Assembly (NCBI GenBank): GCA_008638415.1
Contig: VWVT01000001.1
Coordinates: 186,001 to 250,000 of the forward strand
Source of the DNA: Nocardiopsis sinuspersici
GTDB taxonomy: Bacteria > Actinomycetota > Actinomycetes > Streptosporangiales > Streptosporangiaceae
Reading direction: 5' to 3'
Length of the DNA stretch: 64,000 nt
Part shown: positions 33,179 through 46,380 of the stretch, one piece after another
Position numbering within the stretch: the stretch's first letter is position 1
Layout: each line of letters starts with the position of its first letter
The notes under the pieces: model-generated
What the model was told of the DNA's origin: nothing
The model's input: the letters and a program-made list of their open reading frames with translations, nothing else
Database searches by the model: none
Translations under genes and position numbers: made by a program

Positions 33179-33856
33179 ATGCGCGAGACCTCCCCACGAC
33201 ACGCACCCGGCAGTGCGGGCGAGCGCCGCGTCCAGGAGATCACCGGCACGAGCGAGCGCGCCGAACGCTTCTACCGCGACCAGATGCTCGACCACCTGAA
33301 TCCGCGGATGCGCGAGTTCGTCGCCCGGCAGGAGATGCTGTTCGTCGCCACCTCGGACCGCCACGGCGAGTGCGACTCCAGCTTCCGCGCGGGACCGCCC
33401 GGCTTCGTCCACGTGATCGACGAGCACACCCTGACCTACCCGGAGTTCCGGGGCAACGGCGTGTTCGCCAGCGTGGGCAACATCCTGGAGAACCCGCACG
33501 TGGGGCTGATGTTCATGGACTTCGGACGCGACCGCATCGGGCTGCACGTCAACGGCCGCGCGACCCTGTTGGAGGACGTGGAGCTGCGGCGCCACATCCC
33601 CGGTCTGCCCACGCCCGAGATTCCCGGGCAGCGTGCGCTGATGTGGACCGTGGTGCACGTGGAGGAGGCCTACATCCACTGCCGCAAGCACATCCCGCAC
33701 CTGCGCAAGGTCGACCGGGACGAGTCGTGGGGCACCGACGACACCCTGCGCAAGGGCGGTGACTTCTTCGCCGCCAAGGAGACCTCCAAGCCGTGGGACG
33801 CGCCCTCCGCCCCCGCCCGTACCGAACGCCCCGCCCACCCCGCCTACCCGGGCTGA
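33179..33856 (+). CDS. Pyridoxamine-phosphate-oxidase-fold flavoprotein
   Basis: A 225-residue protein of the PPOX/flavin-reductase-like split-barrel family, which usually binds FMN or F420. Core strands are visible at MLFVATSDRHGECDSSFRAG, LTYPEFRGNGVFASVGNILE and PHVGLMFMDFGRDRIGLHVNG. The pattern resembles COG3576-type oxidoreductases. The start is the ATG at 33179, directly after an overlapping GTG, with GAGAGG upstream. It lies 110 bases downstream of the globin gene in the same direction and may be co-expressed with it. Whether it reduces the globin or a separate substrate is unknown. Confidence 0.85.
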   Translation: MRETSPRHAPGSAGERRVQEITGTSERAERFYRDQMLDHLNPRMREFVARQEMLFVATSDRHGECDSSFRAGPPGFVHVIDEHTLTYPEFRGNGVFASVGNILENPHVGLMFMDFGRDRIGLHVNGRATLLEDVELRRHIPGLPTPEIPGQRALMWTVVHVEEAYIHCRKHIPHLRKVDRDESWGTDDTLRKGGDFFAAKETSKPWDAPSAPARTERPAHPAYPG

Positions 33857-33909
33857 CCCCGCGGCGGCGGAGGGGACGCGGGACCCGCCCGGACGTGCGG
33901 CCCCTCCCC

Positions 33910-35127
33910 TCAGCCGATGACGCGTCGGCGTTCGGGGACCCCGGCCAGCACCGTCTTCTGGAGGGCCTCTAGCGGGCCCGTGCGGAAGCGGCGCAGCCAC
34001 AGCGTCGACGCGGTCAGGAGCAGGGCGCACACCGACGCCCACAGTCCCATCACCCACCACGGGCCGGCGCCGGCCAGGCGGGAGGCCAGGCCCAGGCCGA
34101 AGCCGTAGCACACGAGCACGCAGACGACGTTCTGCGCCACGTAGCCGCTCATGGCCATGCGTCCCAGGGAGGACACGGCGGTGACCGCGCGTCCGGCGGG
34201 GTCGGCCCGGTCCACGATCCAGCCGACGGCGCCGACGAGGCCGAGCCCCACGACGGGGGCCGCGACGTAGCGGTCCAGCATGAACAGGTCGGATCCGGCC
34301 AGGGACGCGGCCAGGTTGACCGGCACCCCGATCCCCAGCCCCCAGACGAGCAGGCGGCCCCGGATCCGGCGGCCGGTGTCGTCGTCACCGAAGGTTCCGG
34401 CTCGGAAGAGCCGTACGCCCAGCAGGAACATGAACACCATCAGGGCGAAGGTGATGATCGGTTCGGCGCGGAACAGGAGCGCGTTGTCGAGACGGAAGGC
34501 GACCTGCTCCAGGTAGCCGCCGTCGGCGTACAGCTCCACCGCCCCGGGCGGGACCTCGGCTCCCCGCGGGTCCGGTTCGGAGAGGAGAGCGGCCGTGACC
34601 AGGCCGACGAAGGCCAGGTGGAGGGCGGCGGCCGTCCACATGACCGCGTTGCGCACCCTCGGGGCACGGCTGAGCAGCCAGGCCACCGCGATCGAGGCCA
34701 CCGCGTACCCCATGAGCACGTCCGCGGCGAAGACCAGCGTGAAGTGCACGAGCCCCTCCGCGAACAGGAACAGCGCCCGCCACTTGTAGGGGCCGGGCCA
34801 GCGCCCGCCGCGCCTGGCCGCGGAGCGGAACTGGATGGCCAGGCCCACGCCGAAGAGCAGGGTGAGCAGGGCCAGGAACTTGCCGTTGGCGGCGAAGGCG
34901 AACAGGCCCTGCGCGAGGGTCGCCGCCGACGGGTCCTCACGGAAGGCCGTCATCGGGCCGATCGTGTCCGGTACGAAGATGATGCCCGCCTCGGCACCCG
35001 GCGCGGCGAACAGCCACACGTTGGTGCCCAGGGTGCCCATGACGGCGACGCCGCGCAGGACGTCGAGAAGGGGGAGCCGGGCGCCGGACCGGGCCGGCGC
35101 GGGGGTCTGCTGGTTCGTGCTGGTCAT
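33910..35127 (-). CDS. DUF418 multi-span membrane protein
   Basis: A 405-residue membrane protein of the DUF418/YeiB-like family with about ten spans. The N-terminal family signature is LPLLDVLRGVAVMGTLGTNVW, and the C-terminal DUF418 half includes SLGRMAMSGYVAQNVVCVL. The biochemical role of the family is not established. It lies 31 bases downstream of a TetR gene on the same strand, so the two form an operon, and the regulator probably senses something this protein handles. Confidence 0.9.
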   Translation of the reverse strand: MTSTNQQTPAPARSGARLPLLDVLRGVAVMGTLGTNVWLFAAPGAEAGIIFVPDTIGPMTAFREDPSAATLAQGLFAFAANGKFLALLTLLFGVGLAIQFRSAARRGGRWPGPYKWRALFLFAEGLVHFTLVFAADVLMGYAVASIAVAWLLSRAPRVRNAVMWTAAALHLAFVGLVTAALLSEPDPRGAEVPPGAVELYADGGYLEQVAFRLDNALLFRAEPIITFALMVFMFLLGVRLFRAGTFGDDDTGRRIRGRLLVWGLGIGVPVNLAASLAGSDLFMLDRYVAAPVVGLGLVGAVGWIVDRADPAGRAVTAVSSLGRMAMSGYVAQNVVCVLVCYGFGLGLASRLAGAGPWWVMGLWASVCALLLTASTLWLRRFRTGPLEALQKTVLAGVPERRRVIG

Positions 35128-35158
35128 ACGGCCGCCTCACGGTCGTGCCGGTGTGGGG

Positions 35159-35776
35159 TCACGGGCTCTCGGGGACCGGGAGGAGCCGGTCGAGGTAGGT
35201 GTCGAGCGCGGCACGGACGGCGTCGTCGGAGTAGACGCCGCCGGTGACGAGGCGGTGCAGGGTCAGGCCGTCCACGAACGCGACCAGGTCGGCGGCCTCC
35301 GTGCGTGCGTCGGCGTCGGGTGTCAGCTCTCCCCCGCGCCGGGCCTCCTCCAACGCCTGCGTGAACATGTCCACGAGTGCGCCGGTGGTGTCCCGGTGCA
35401 GGCGCGACATCTCCGGGTCGGACATCGTGGTCGGGAGGAACTCCAGCCAGACGGTCAGCTCCGCACGGCGTTCGCCGTCGAGTGGCAGGAGGGTCTCGGC
35501 GGCGCGGAAGACCCAGTCCCGGACCGAGGCGACCGGGAGTCCGTCGCCGCCCACCGCCCGGAGCCGGTTCTCACCCTGTTTGTAGAGGTACTCCACACCG
35601 AAGCGCAGCAGCTGCGACTTGGTGCGGAAGTAGCTCTGGACCAGGCCGATCGAGACGCCCGCCTGGTCGGCGACGTCGGCGAGGGTGGTCCGGGCCAGTC
35701 CCCGCTCCCCCACCGCGCGCAGGAGCGCCTCGGCGACCTGCCTCCTGCGCTGTTCGTGGTCCGCTGTCCGTGCCAT
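35159..35776 (-). CDS. TetR/AcrR-family regulator
   Basis: A 205-residue repressor. The N-terminal helix-turn-helix reads ARTTLADVADQAGVSIGLVQ SYF (residues about 30-52), followed by an all-helical ligand domain. The ATG at 35776 lies almost inside an AT-rich inverted repeat, which would make translation short-leadered and autorepression likely. It is the first gene of an operon with DUF418. Confidence 0.92.
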   Translation of the reverse strand: MARTADHEQRRRQVAEALLRAVGERGLARTTLADVADQAGVSIGLVQSYFRTKSQLLRFGVEYLYKQGENRLRAVGGDGLPVASVRDWVFRAAETLLPLDGERRAELTVWLEFLPTTMSDPEMSRLHRDTTGALVDMFTQALEEARRGGELTPDADARTEAADLVAFVDGLTLHRLVTGGVYSDDAVRAALDTYLDRLLPVPESP

Positions 35777-35779
35777 GAA

Positions 35780-35800
35780 AAAATAATACCGAACTATTTT
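35780..35800. promoter_or_regulatory. AT-rich inverted repeat at the tetR start
   Basis: AAAATA and TATTTT arms separated by nine bases, immediately upstream of the TetR start codon. In this GC-rich genome such an AT block is conspicuous. It likely contains the -10 region (TATTAT on the minus strand) and an operator. Confidence 0.5.
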
Positions 35801-35869
35801 TATGCGCGCGAGGGACCCCGAGGACCCGGCCGGGCGGTGTGCGCCGCCCGGACCCTCGGCCGATGTACT

Positions 35870-36592
35870 TCAGCCGCCGGCCGGCACCGTTCCGTTGATG
35901 CTCGCGACGCGGTGGAGGTCGTCGAAGTCCACGGTCGCTCCGAAGCCCTGGGCCCCGAGGGTCAGCCGCCTTCCCCGGGCGTCGAACACCGGGTTGAACC
36001 CGCGCATGGTGGCGTAGCTGTACAGGGCGCGCCGGTGGTCCGACAGGGGCAGCTCGGCGAGGGACTGCTGGAGCAGGCGCATCGTGCGGGCGGGGGAGGG
36101 CGGCGGCAGCAGGAACGCCGGGTGCTCGATGAGGAAGGCGACTCTGGTGCCGCCTCCGGCCTCGCCGGTGTAGGAGGTCCAGGTGCCGGTCAGGACCTTG
36201 GCCGCCTCGGTGAGGACGGCGGCCGCCATGACGGGGTCCCCCGAGGCGTGGGGCAGCGCGTCGATGGGCACCTCGGGGCTGGAGAGCTCGGCGATCCCGT
36301 ACTGGTGGCCGAGGTCGCGGACCTTGGCGGAGAGCGCGGTGAGCTCCGCGGGGAAGCCGGAGGGGTTCGCCCAGGCCCACATCCACGATCCCGGACCGGG
36401 TGCGGCGCTGCCCAGGAGGTGGAACCGCTCACAGGTCAGGGTCCGCTCCCCGGTGAACTCGAAGACGGGGTTCTGCAGGTCCACGCGCCAGTCGTGCTCC
36501 CCCAGCACCTCCGAGAGGTGGATCTGGTGTTCGAGCGAGAGGATCGCCGCGTCGTCGAGGATGTCGGTGAGGGACTGTGGAGTGTTCAACAT
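35870..36592 (-). CDS. DUF6882-type hypothetical protein
   Basis: A 240-residue cytoplasmic protein. It resembles proteins annotated as DUF6882, with the conserved aromatic stretch GSWMWAWANPSGFP and the motif LGHQYGIAEL. No enzyme motif is visible. The start is the ATG at 36592; no strong ribosome binding site is seen. It lies downstream of an unrelated 384-residue gene on the same strand (74 bp gap). Function unknown. Confidence 0.75.
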   Translation of the reverse strand: MLNTPQSLTDILDDAAILSLEHQIHLSEVLGEHDWRVDLQNPVFEFTGERTLTCERFHLLGSAAPGPGSWMWAWANPSGFPAELTALSAKVRDLGHQYGIAELSSPEVPIDALPHASGDPVMAAAVLTEAAKVLTGTWTSYTGEAGGGTRVAFLIEHPAFLLPPPSPARTMRLLQQSLAELPLSDHRRALYSYATMRGFNPVFDARGRRLTLGAQGFGATVDFDDLHRVASINGTVPAGG

Positions 36593-36666
36593 CCATGGAT
36601 GCTACCCCCGACGATCCGACCCCGGCGGGCGCCGGGGCGGCCCCCGTCCGGCCCGCCGGGTCCCGC

Positions 36667-37821
36667 CTACATCAGGGCGTTGAGCAGCGGGCCGAACTCC
36701 TGGTCGTCGGTGTACAGCGAGACCGACCGGGTCTCGTGGTCCACCTCGGCCGCCACGGCGCTCAGGCGGGGCACGTCCGCCTCGGCGCCGGAACCGGGCC
36801 GCCACCAGTACAGCCGCGAGCTGACGGGCTTGTCGGCGTCGGCCACGAACCGCTCGGCGAGCTCACGGAGGCGCCCCATCGCCGTGACCGGGTGCCCCTG
36901 GCCCAGCGGGTGCGCCAGGACCGCCTGCGGCACCGGGAAGGCGACGAGCGCGCCGTGCGGCGCCTCCCCCAGGTGGCGGCCGAGGACGTGCACCCGCGCC
37001 GAGACGTAGGGGTGCCGGCCGCCGACGTGGACGATCCGCACCCCGTCGATCTCGTGCTCGCTGGTCTCCACCGGCTCCTCCAGGGTGTGGGCCACGGCCT
37101 CGGCGAAGGCCTCCTCCGTGGACCGGCCCGACCTTTCGTGGGCGTGGCGGCTGAGCGGCTGCACGCTGTCGGGGCGGTCCACCGCCACGGCCTGCCACAG
37201 CCCGGGGGCGAGTTCGCGGGCCACGAGCTTGTCGATCACGCCCTCGGGGAAGGCGCTGTCGGGGTAGAGCCGGACCCGCAGCCGCTCGGCGGGGACGGAC
37301 TCCTGCTCCCGCGAGCGCTCGATCTGCCGGGACACCGCCCGGGCGAAGCGGCCCGCCTCGTCGAAGGCCTCGTCCACGGAGGCGTTCTCCACCTCGGCCA
37401 GGTAGGCGCTGACGTCGGTGGTGGCACGCCCCTCTCCGGGTACGGGCAGGCTCAGGACCTGTGGTGACTCGAAGCGGGCGTCGACACCCATGTGCTCGAA
37501 GACCGCGATCAGGGCGCCCCGGCCGTGGTCGTCGGAGCGCGGCGGGTAGTGGGTGCCCAGGGGCAGGCCCCGCTCACGGAACATGCGCGTCGTGGCGCGG
37601 ACGACCTCGTCGGCCATCCGCGGGTACTGCTCGACGGGATGGGCGCGGGCGCGCTCGGCCGCCTCCCCGTAGTCGGTCTCCAAGGGTTCGGCGCCGGGAA
37701 GGGGGACGCGTACCCCCGTGGCGGACAGCCGCTCGGCGCGGATGCCCGCGCGGTGGTAGGCCTCCACCACGAGTGCGACGAAGTCCGTGTCCCGGCCCCC
37801 GGGGTTCGATGTCCGTGCCAT
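36667..37821 (-). CDS. Unrecognised 384-residue cytoplasmic protein
   Basis: I do not recognise the family. The ATG at 37821 has GAGGAG seven bases upstream; the longer frame is not supported. The protein has no signal or membrane span. Notable pieces are FVALVVEAYHRAGIRAERL near the start, VIDKLVARELAPGLWQAVAV in the middle and SRLYWWRPGSGAEADVPRL near the end. Composition is that of a normal soluble alpha/beta protein. It is divergent from the kinase gene at 38073, sharing a promoter region of about 250 bp. Confidence 0.75.
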   Translation of the reverse strand: MARTSNPGGRDTDFVALVVEAYHRAGIRAERLSATGVRVPLPGAEPLETDYGEAAERARAHPVEQYPRMADEVVRATTRMFRERGLPLGTHYPPRSDDHGRGALIAVFEHMGVDARFESPQVLSLPVPGEGRATTDVSAYLAEVENASVDEAFDEAGRFARAVSRQIERSREQESVPAERLRVRLYPDSAFPEGVIDKLVARELAPGLWQAVAVDRPDSVQPLSRHAHERSGRSTEEAFAEAVAHTLEEPVETSEHEIDGVRIVHVGGRHPYVSARVHVLGRHLGEAPHGALVAFPVPQAVLAHPLGQGHPVTAMGRLRELAERFVADADKPVSSRLYWWRPGSGAEADVPRLSAVAAEVDHETRSVSLYTDDQEFGPLLNALM

Positions 37822-38072
37822 ATGTGGCTCCTCGCTCACGTCCGCGGTTCGCGGGTCGCGGAGGGTTCGCACGTTCCGGATCCGCTCCGGATACCGGCGT
37901 TCCCCCGGTCCTGTCCCGCAACCCTTCGCCGCGCCCGTCCGACCATGGCACACGCCACGCGCGGCCGGGATCTCCCGTCTGCCCGTTGTGGTGCAATTGT
38001 CTACGGGTACGCGGAACCGTGAGGACCCACGTGGCCCGCAACAGCACATCGACAGAGGGGGGTTGGTGCCCG

Positions 38073-38873
38073 ATGACCAACCGCGCGTACGTGATCGCAG
38101 GGTCGGAGGCCACCGGCGGCGCTGGTATCCAGGCCGATCTCAAGGCCTTCCAGGAGCTGGGCGTCTACGGCATGGGGACGATCACCTGCATCGTGTCCTT
38201 CGATCCGAAGAACGACTGGGGCCACCGCTTCGTCCCGATCGCCCCGGACGTCATCGCCGACCAGATCGAGGCGGCGACCTCCTGCCACGACCTGGACGTG
38301 GTCAAGCTCGGCATGCTCGGCACCCCGGACACCATCGACGTGGTCGCCGAGGGGCTGCGCCGCCAGCCGTGGCGGCACGTGGTCCTGGACCCCGTGCTGA
38401 TCTGCAAGGGGCAGGAGCCGGGGGCCGCGCTGGACACCGACAAGGCGCTCACCGCTCAGATCCTGCCGCTGGCCACCGTGATCACGCCCAACCACTTCGA
38501 GGCGCGCACCCTCGCGGGCATGGAGAGCATCGAGACGGTGGACGACCTGGTCGAGGCCGCCCGCCGCATCCACGCGCTGGGTCCCCGGCACGTCGTGGTC
38601 AAGGGCGGTGTGGAGCTGCCCGGCCCGGACGCGGTGGACGTGTACTTCGACGGCGAGGAGGCGACCGTCCTCAGCGCGCCCAAGATCGGTGACGCGCGCG
38701 TGAGCGGCGCGGGCTGCACCTTCGCCGCCGCGATCACCGCCGAGCTCGCCAAGGGCGGCGACGTGGGCAGGGCCGTGGACGTGGCCAAGGCGATGGTGCG
38801 CGAGGGCATCGACCAGCGGGTGACCACGCACGCCCCGTTCGCCTCGGTGACCACGGCCACACCTGGTTCCTAG
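38073..38873 (+). CDS. Pyridoxine/hydroxymethylpyrimidine kinase (ThiD/PdxK type)
   Basis: A 266-residue ribokinase-fold kinase. It phosphorylates pyridoxine/pyridoxal or HMP, feeding B6 or thiamine synthesis. The N-terminal signature AGSEATGGAGIQADLKAFQ and the C-terminal anion-hole motif GDARVSGAGCTFAAAI are both present, with PNHFEA in the middle. HMP kinases usually have GGAGIQAD and GTGC; here SGAGC replaces the latter, leaning towards the actinobacterial PdxK-like branch. The start ATG at 38073 has a GGGGGG run about 12 bases upstream. Confidence 0.9.
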   Translation: MTNRAYVIAGSEATGGAGIQADLKAFQELGVYGMGTITCIVSFDPKNDWGHRFVPIAPDVIADQIEAATSCHDLDVVKLGMLGTPDTIDVVAEGLRRQPWRHVVLDPVLICKGQEPGAALDTDKALTAQILPLATVITPNHFEARTLAGMESIETVDDLVEAARRIHALGPRHVVVKGGVELPGPDAVDVYFDGEEATVLSAPKIGDARVSGAGCTFAAAITAELAKGGDVGRAVDVAKAMVREGIDQRVTTHAPFASVTTATPGS

Positions 38874-38998
38874 GATCCTGACCCGCGTCGGACCTGCATA
38901 TTGTCCGTTATGCCCAGATTTACGGCGAGAAGATGATTGCGGCTCCCACTCGGCGGTTACGGGTGCGGGTAGGACCTGACACCGACCAGGGGGTGGGT

Positions 38999-39190
38999 AT
39001 GTCCGATCGCGACCAGGCCGGCCACAAGGCCGAGGAGTTCAAGGGCAAGGCCAAGGAGGGCCTCGGCAAGGCCACGGACAACGAGCAGTGGCAGGCCGAG
39101 GGCAAGACCGAGAAGAACACCTCGAAGCTCAAGCAGGCCGGTGAGAAGGCCAAAGACGCCCTGACCGGGGACCGCAAGCACGACAAGTAG
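38999..39190 (+). CDS. CsbD-family stress protein
   Basis: A 63-residue, highly charged, helical protein of the CsbD family, widespread and often induced by general stress. The KAEEFKGKAKEGLGKATDN and KLKQAGEKAKDAL patterns are typical. The ATG at 38999 directly follows GGGGGTGGGT. Its biochemical role is unknown. A hairpin terminator follows 10 bases after the stop. Confidence 0.93.
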   Translation: MSDRDQAGHKAEEFKGKAKEGLGKATDNEQWQAEGKTEKNTSKLKQAGEKAKDALTGDRKHDK

Positions 39191-39200
39191 CGAGGTGGCT

Positions 39201-39232
39201 CGGGGAGGCCCCGACGCGTCGGCGCCTCCCCG
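39201..39232 (+). terminator. Hairpin terminator after csbD
   Basis: CGGGGAGGC (39201-39209) pairs with GCCTCCCCG (39224-39232), and the loop contains a further CGACGCGTCG palindrome. It separates csbD from the convergent beta-galactosidase gene. Confidence 0.7.
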
Positions 39233-39271
39233 TTCGCGTGTGCGCACCCGCTCCGGCCGCGTGCCGCGGGC

Positions 39272-44351
<5,080 letters not shown>

Positions 44352-44396
44352 CGGCTCTCCGGGTGTGAAGACCCCGTCCTCAGGCGGGGAAGGAAG

Positions 44397-44416
44397 GCCA
44401 CGGGGCGACCCGTGGC
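44397..44416 (-). terminator. Intercistronic hairpin between permease and alpha-galactosidase
   Basis: GCCACGGG pairs with CCCGTGGC around loop GCGA. It sits within the operon between transport and hydrolase genes. It may cause partial termination or protect the upstream transcript. Confidence 0.45.
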
Positions 44417-44482
44417 GGGGCCCAGGCCCCGAACCAGCGGTAGGTGGTTCCGTGGTCTCCCTCGTTCGTGAGGGAGAAGAAG

Positions 44483-45382
44483 TCAACCCTTGCTCGCTCC
44501 CAGGGTGAGTCCGGCGACGAAGTGGCGCTGTAGCAGGAAGAACACGACCAGAGTCGGCAGGGCGACGATGACCGACCCCGCCGAGAGCAGGTTGTAGTCG
44601 ACGAAGAAGGCGCCCTGGAGGTTCTGCAGGGCGGTGGTGATGGGCAGCTTGTCCCCGCTGGACAGCAGCGCCAGCGCCCAGAAGAAGTCGTTGTAGATCC
44701 AGGTGACCAGCAGTGTGGCCAGGGCGGCCAGGCTGGGGCGGCACAGCGGGAGCACGACCCTCCAGTACTGCTGGAGGACCGACGCCCCGTCCACCTTGGC
44801 CGCCTCCAGCAGGGAGTCGGGCATGGCCTTCATGAAGTTGCTCAGCACGAACGTGCAGAACCCGATCTGGAAGGCCGTGTGGACCAGGATGATGCCGAGG
44901 TGGCTGTCGTAGAGGGAGCCGGACTCGCTGATCCAGTACGGCAGCGGGATGGAGGTGTAGAGCCGGAACAGCGGGACGAGCAGCGCCTGGGGCGGCAGCA
45001 GGTTCGCGGCCAGGAACACCGCGAGCATCACCAGGTTGAACCTGCGGGAGTAGCTGGAGAGCACGAACGCCGCGCAGGAGGACAGGAGCAGCGTCAGCAC
45101 CACGGCCGGAACGGTGATGACCACCGAGTTCCAGAAGTAGCCGGGGAGCTCGCCCTGGTTCCACGCGTTGGCGTAGTTGTCCAGGGTGAAGCCGCCCAGG
45201 GACAGGTAGCCGTGCACGGCGGTGTACCCGTAGTCGCGGAACGAGTTGACGAGCGCCCACAGGACGGGGAAGAACCAGGCCAGCGCCGTGGCGCCGAGGA
45301 AGGCGTGCAGCGCCACCCGGGCCGGGCGGATCCTGCGGCGGCGGTACCGCCGGGGGGCTTCGGGAAGGGTCGTGGCGGTCAC
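44483..45382 (-). CDS. Sugar ABC transporter permease (MalG type)
   Basis: A 299-residue CUT1-family permease with six spans. The EAA loop appears as LLEAAKVDGASVLQQYWRVV (from about residue 205), which docks the ATPase. The GTG at 45382 overlaps the stop of the other permease (GTGA). With the neighbouring lipoprotein and permease it imports an oligosaccharide, most likely an alpha- or beta-galactoside given the hydrolases downstream. Confidence 0.95.
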   Translation of the reverse strand: MTATTLPEAPRRYRRRRIRPARVALHAFLGATALAWFFPVLWALVNSFRDYGYTAVHGYLSLGGFTLDNYANAWNQGELPGYFWNSVVITVPAVVLTLLLSSCAAFVLSSYSRRFNLVMLAVFLAANLLPPQALLVPLFRLYTSIPLPYWISESGSLYDSHLGIILVHTAFQIGFCTFVLSNFMKAMPDSLLEAAKVDGASVLQQYWRVVLPLCRPSLAALATLLVTWIYNDFFWALALLSSGDKLPITTALQNLQGAFFVDYNLLSAGSVIVALPTLVVFFLLQRHFVAGLTLGASKG

Positions 45383-46362
45383 CGGTGGGCCCCTCTCAGC
45401 ATGGTGGACACGTAGACGATGATGAACACCAGCGAGATCACCAGCATGATCACGGCGAGCGCGGAGCCGAAGCCCACACGGCTGGCCTCGCCGATGACGT
45501 TGGAGGTCACCAGCGCCGATATCAGCTCCAGGCCGTTGCGGCCCCGGTTGATGATCCACACGATGTCGAAGGCGCGCAGCGCGTCGATGACGGTCACGAC
45601 GAGCACGACCAGGTTGATGGGCAGCAGGGCGGGGAAGACGACCCGGGTGAACGTGCGCACCGGCCCGGCGCCGTCGATGGCGGCGGCCTCGCGCAGGGAC
45701 GGGTCGACCGCCTTCAGCCCGGCCAGGTAGAGCAGCATGATGTAGCCGGTGTGGCGCCACCCGGCCGCGACCAGCACCGCGTACAGGTTGATGTCGGGGT
45801 CGCCGAACCAGTCCACGGGCGGGGCGTCGGCGACCACGGCGAGGAAGGCGTTGAGCAACCCCTGGTCGCGGGAGTAGATGAGCTGCCAGATGAACCCGAC
45901 CAGGGCCAGCGACAGCACGACCGGCATGTAGAAGACGCTCTGGTAGACCGATCCGCCGCGCAGCTCCCGGTCGAGCAGCACCGCCAGGAACATGCCGAGG
46001 ACGGTGGGGACCGCGAACAGGAACACCAGCCAGACCAGGTTGTGGCGCAGCGCCGGTTCGAAGGGCGGGTAGATCGTGAACGCGTCCACGTAGTGCTGCG
46101 TGCCGATCCACTCGATGGTCTCCAGGCCGCCGATGCCGTCCCAGCGGGTGAACGACAGGGCGACGGTGACCATCGCGGGCAGCCAGACCAGGCCCACCAC
46201 GAGCAGGGCGGGCACCCCCAGCATCAGTGCGAGGGTGATCCGGTCCGCTCTGCCGTTGCGCAGGCCCGTGCTCCGGCGCCGGGCCGCGCCCGGCCGGCGC
46301 GGCGGACCCTCTCCCGGCCGCGTGGCCCCTTCTCGGGGCGGTGAGGGGGCGTTCGACACCAC
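45379..46362 (-). CDS. Sugar ABC transporter permease (MalF type)
   Basis: A 327-residue CUT1-family permease with six spans after a basic N-terminal tail. The EAA loop reads LREAAAIDGAGPVRTFTRVV. The start is one of two adjacent GTG codons at 46362. It lies 18 bases after the lipoprotein stop and overlaps the next permease by four bases. It forms the membrane channel with its partner. No ATPase gene is linked. Confidence 0.95.
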   Translation of the reverse strand: MVSNAPSPPREGATRPGEGPPRRPGAARRRSTGLRNGRADRITLALMLGVPALLVVGLVWLPAMVTVALSFTRWDGIGGLETIEWIGTQHYVDAFTIYPPFEPALRHNLVWLVFLFAVPTVLGMFLAVLLDRELRGGSVYQSVFYMPVVLSLALVGFIWQLIYSRDQGLLNAFLAVVADAPPVDWFGDPDINLYAVLVAAGWRHTGYIMLLYLAGLKAVDPSLREAAAIDGAGPVRTFTRVVFPALLPINLVVLVVTVIDALRAFDIVWIINRGRNGLELISALVTSNVIGEASRVGFGSALAVIMLVISLVFIIVYVSTMLRGAHR

Positions 46363-46380
46363 ACCCTTCTCCCTTCTGGT

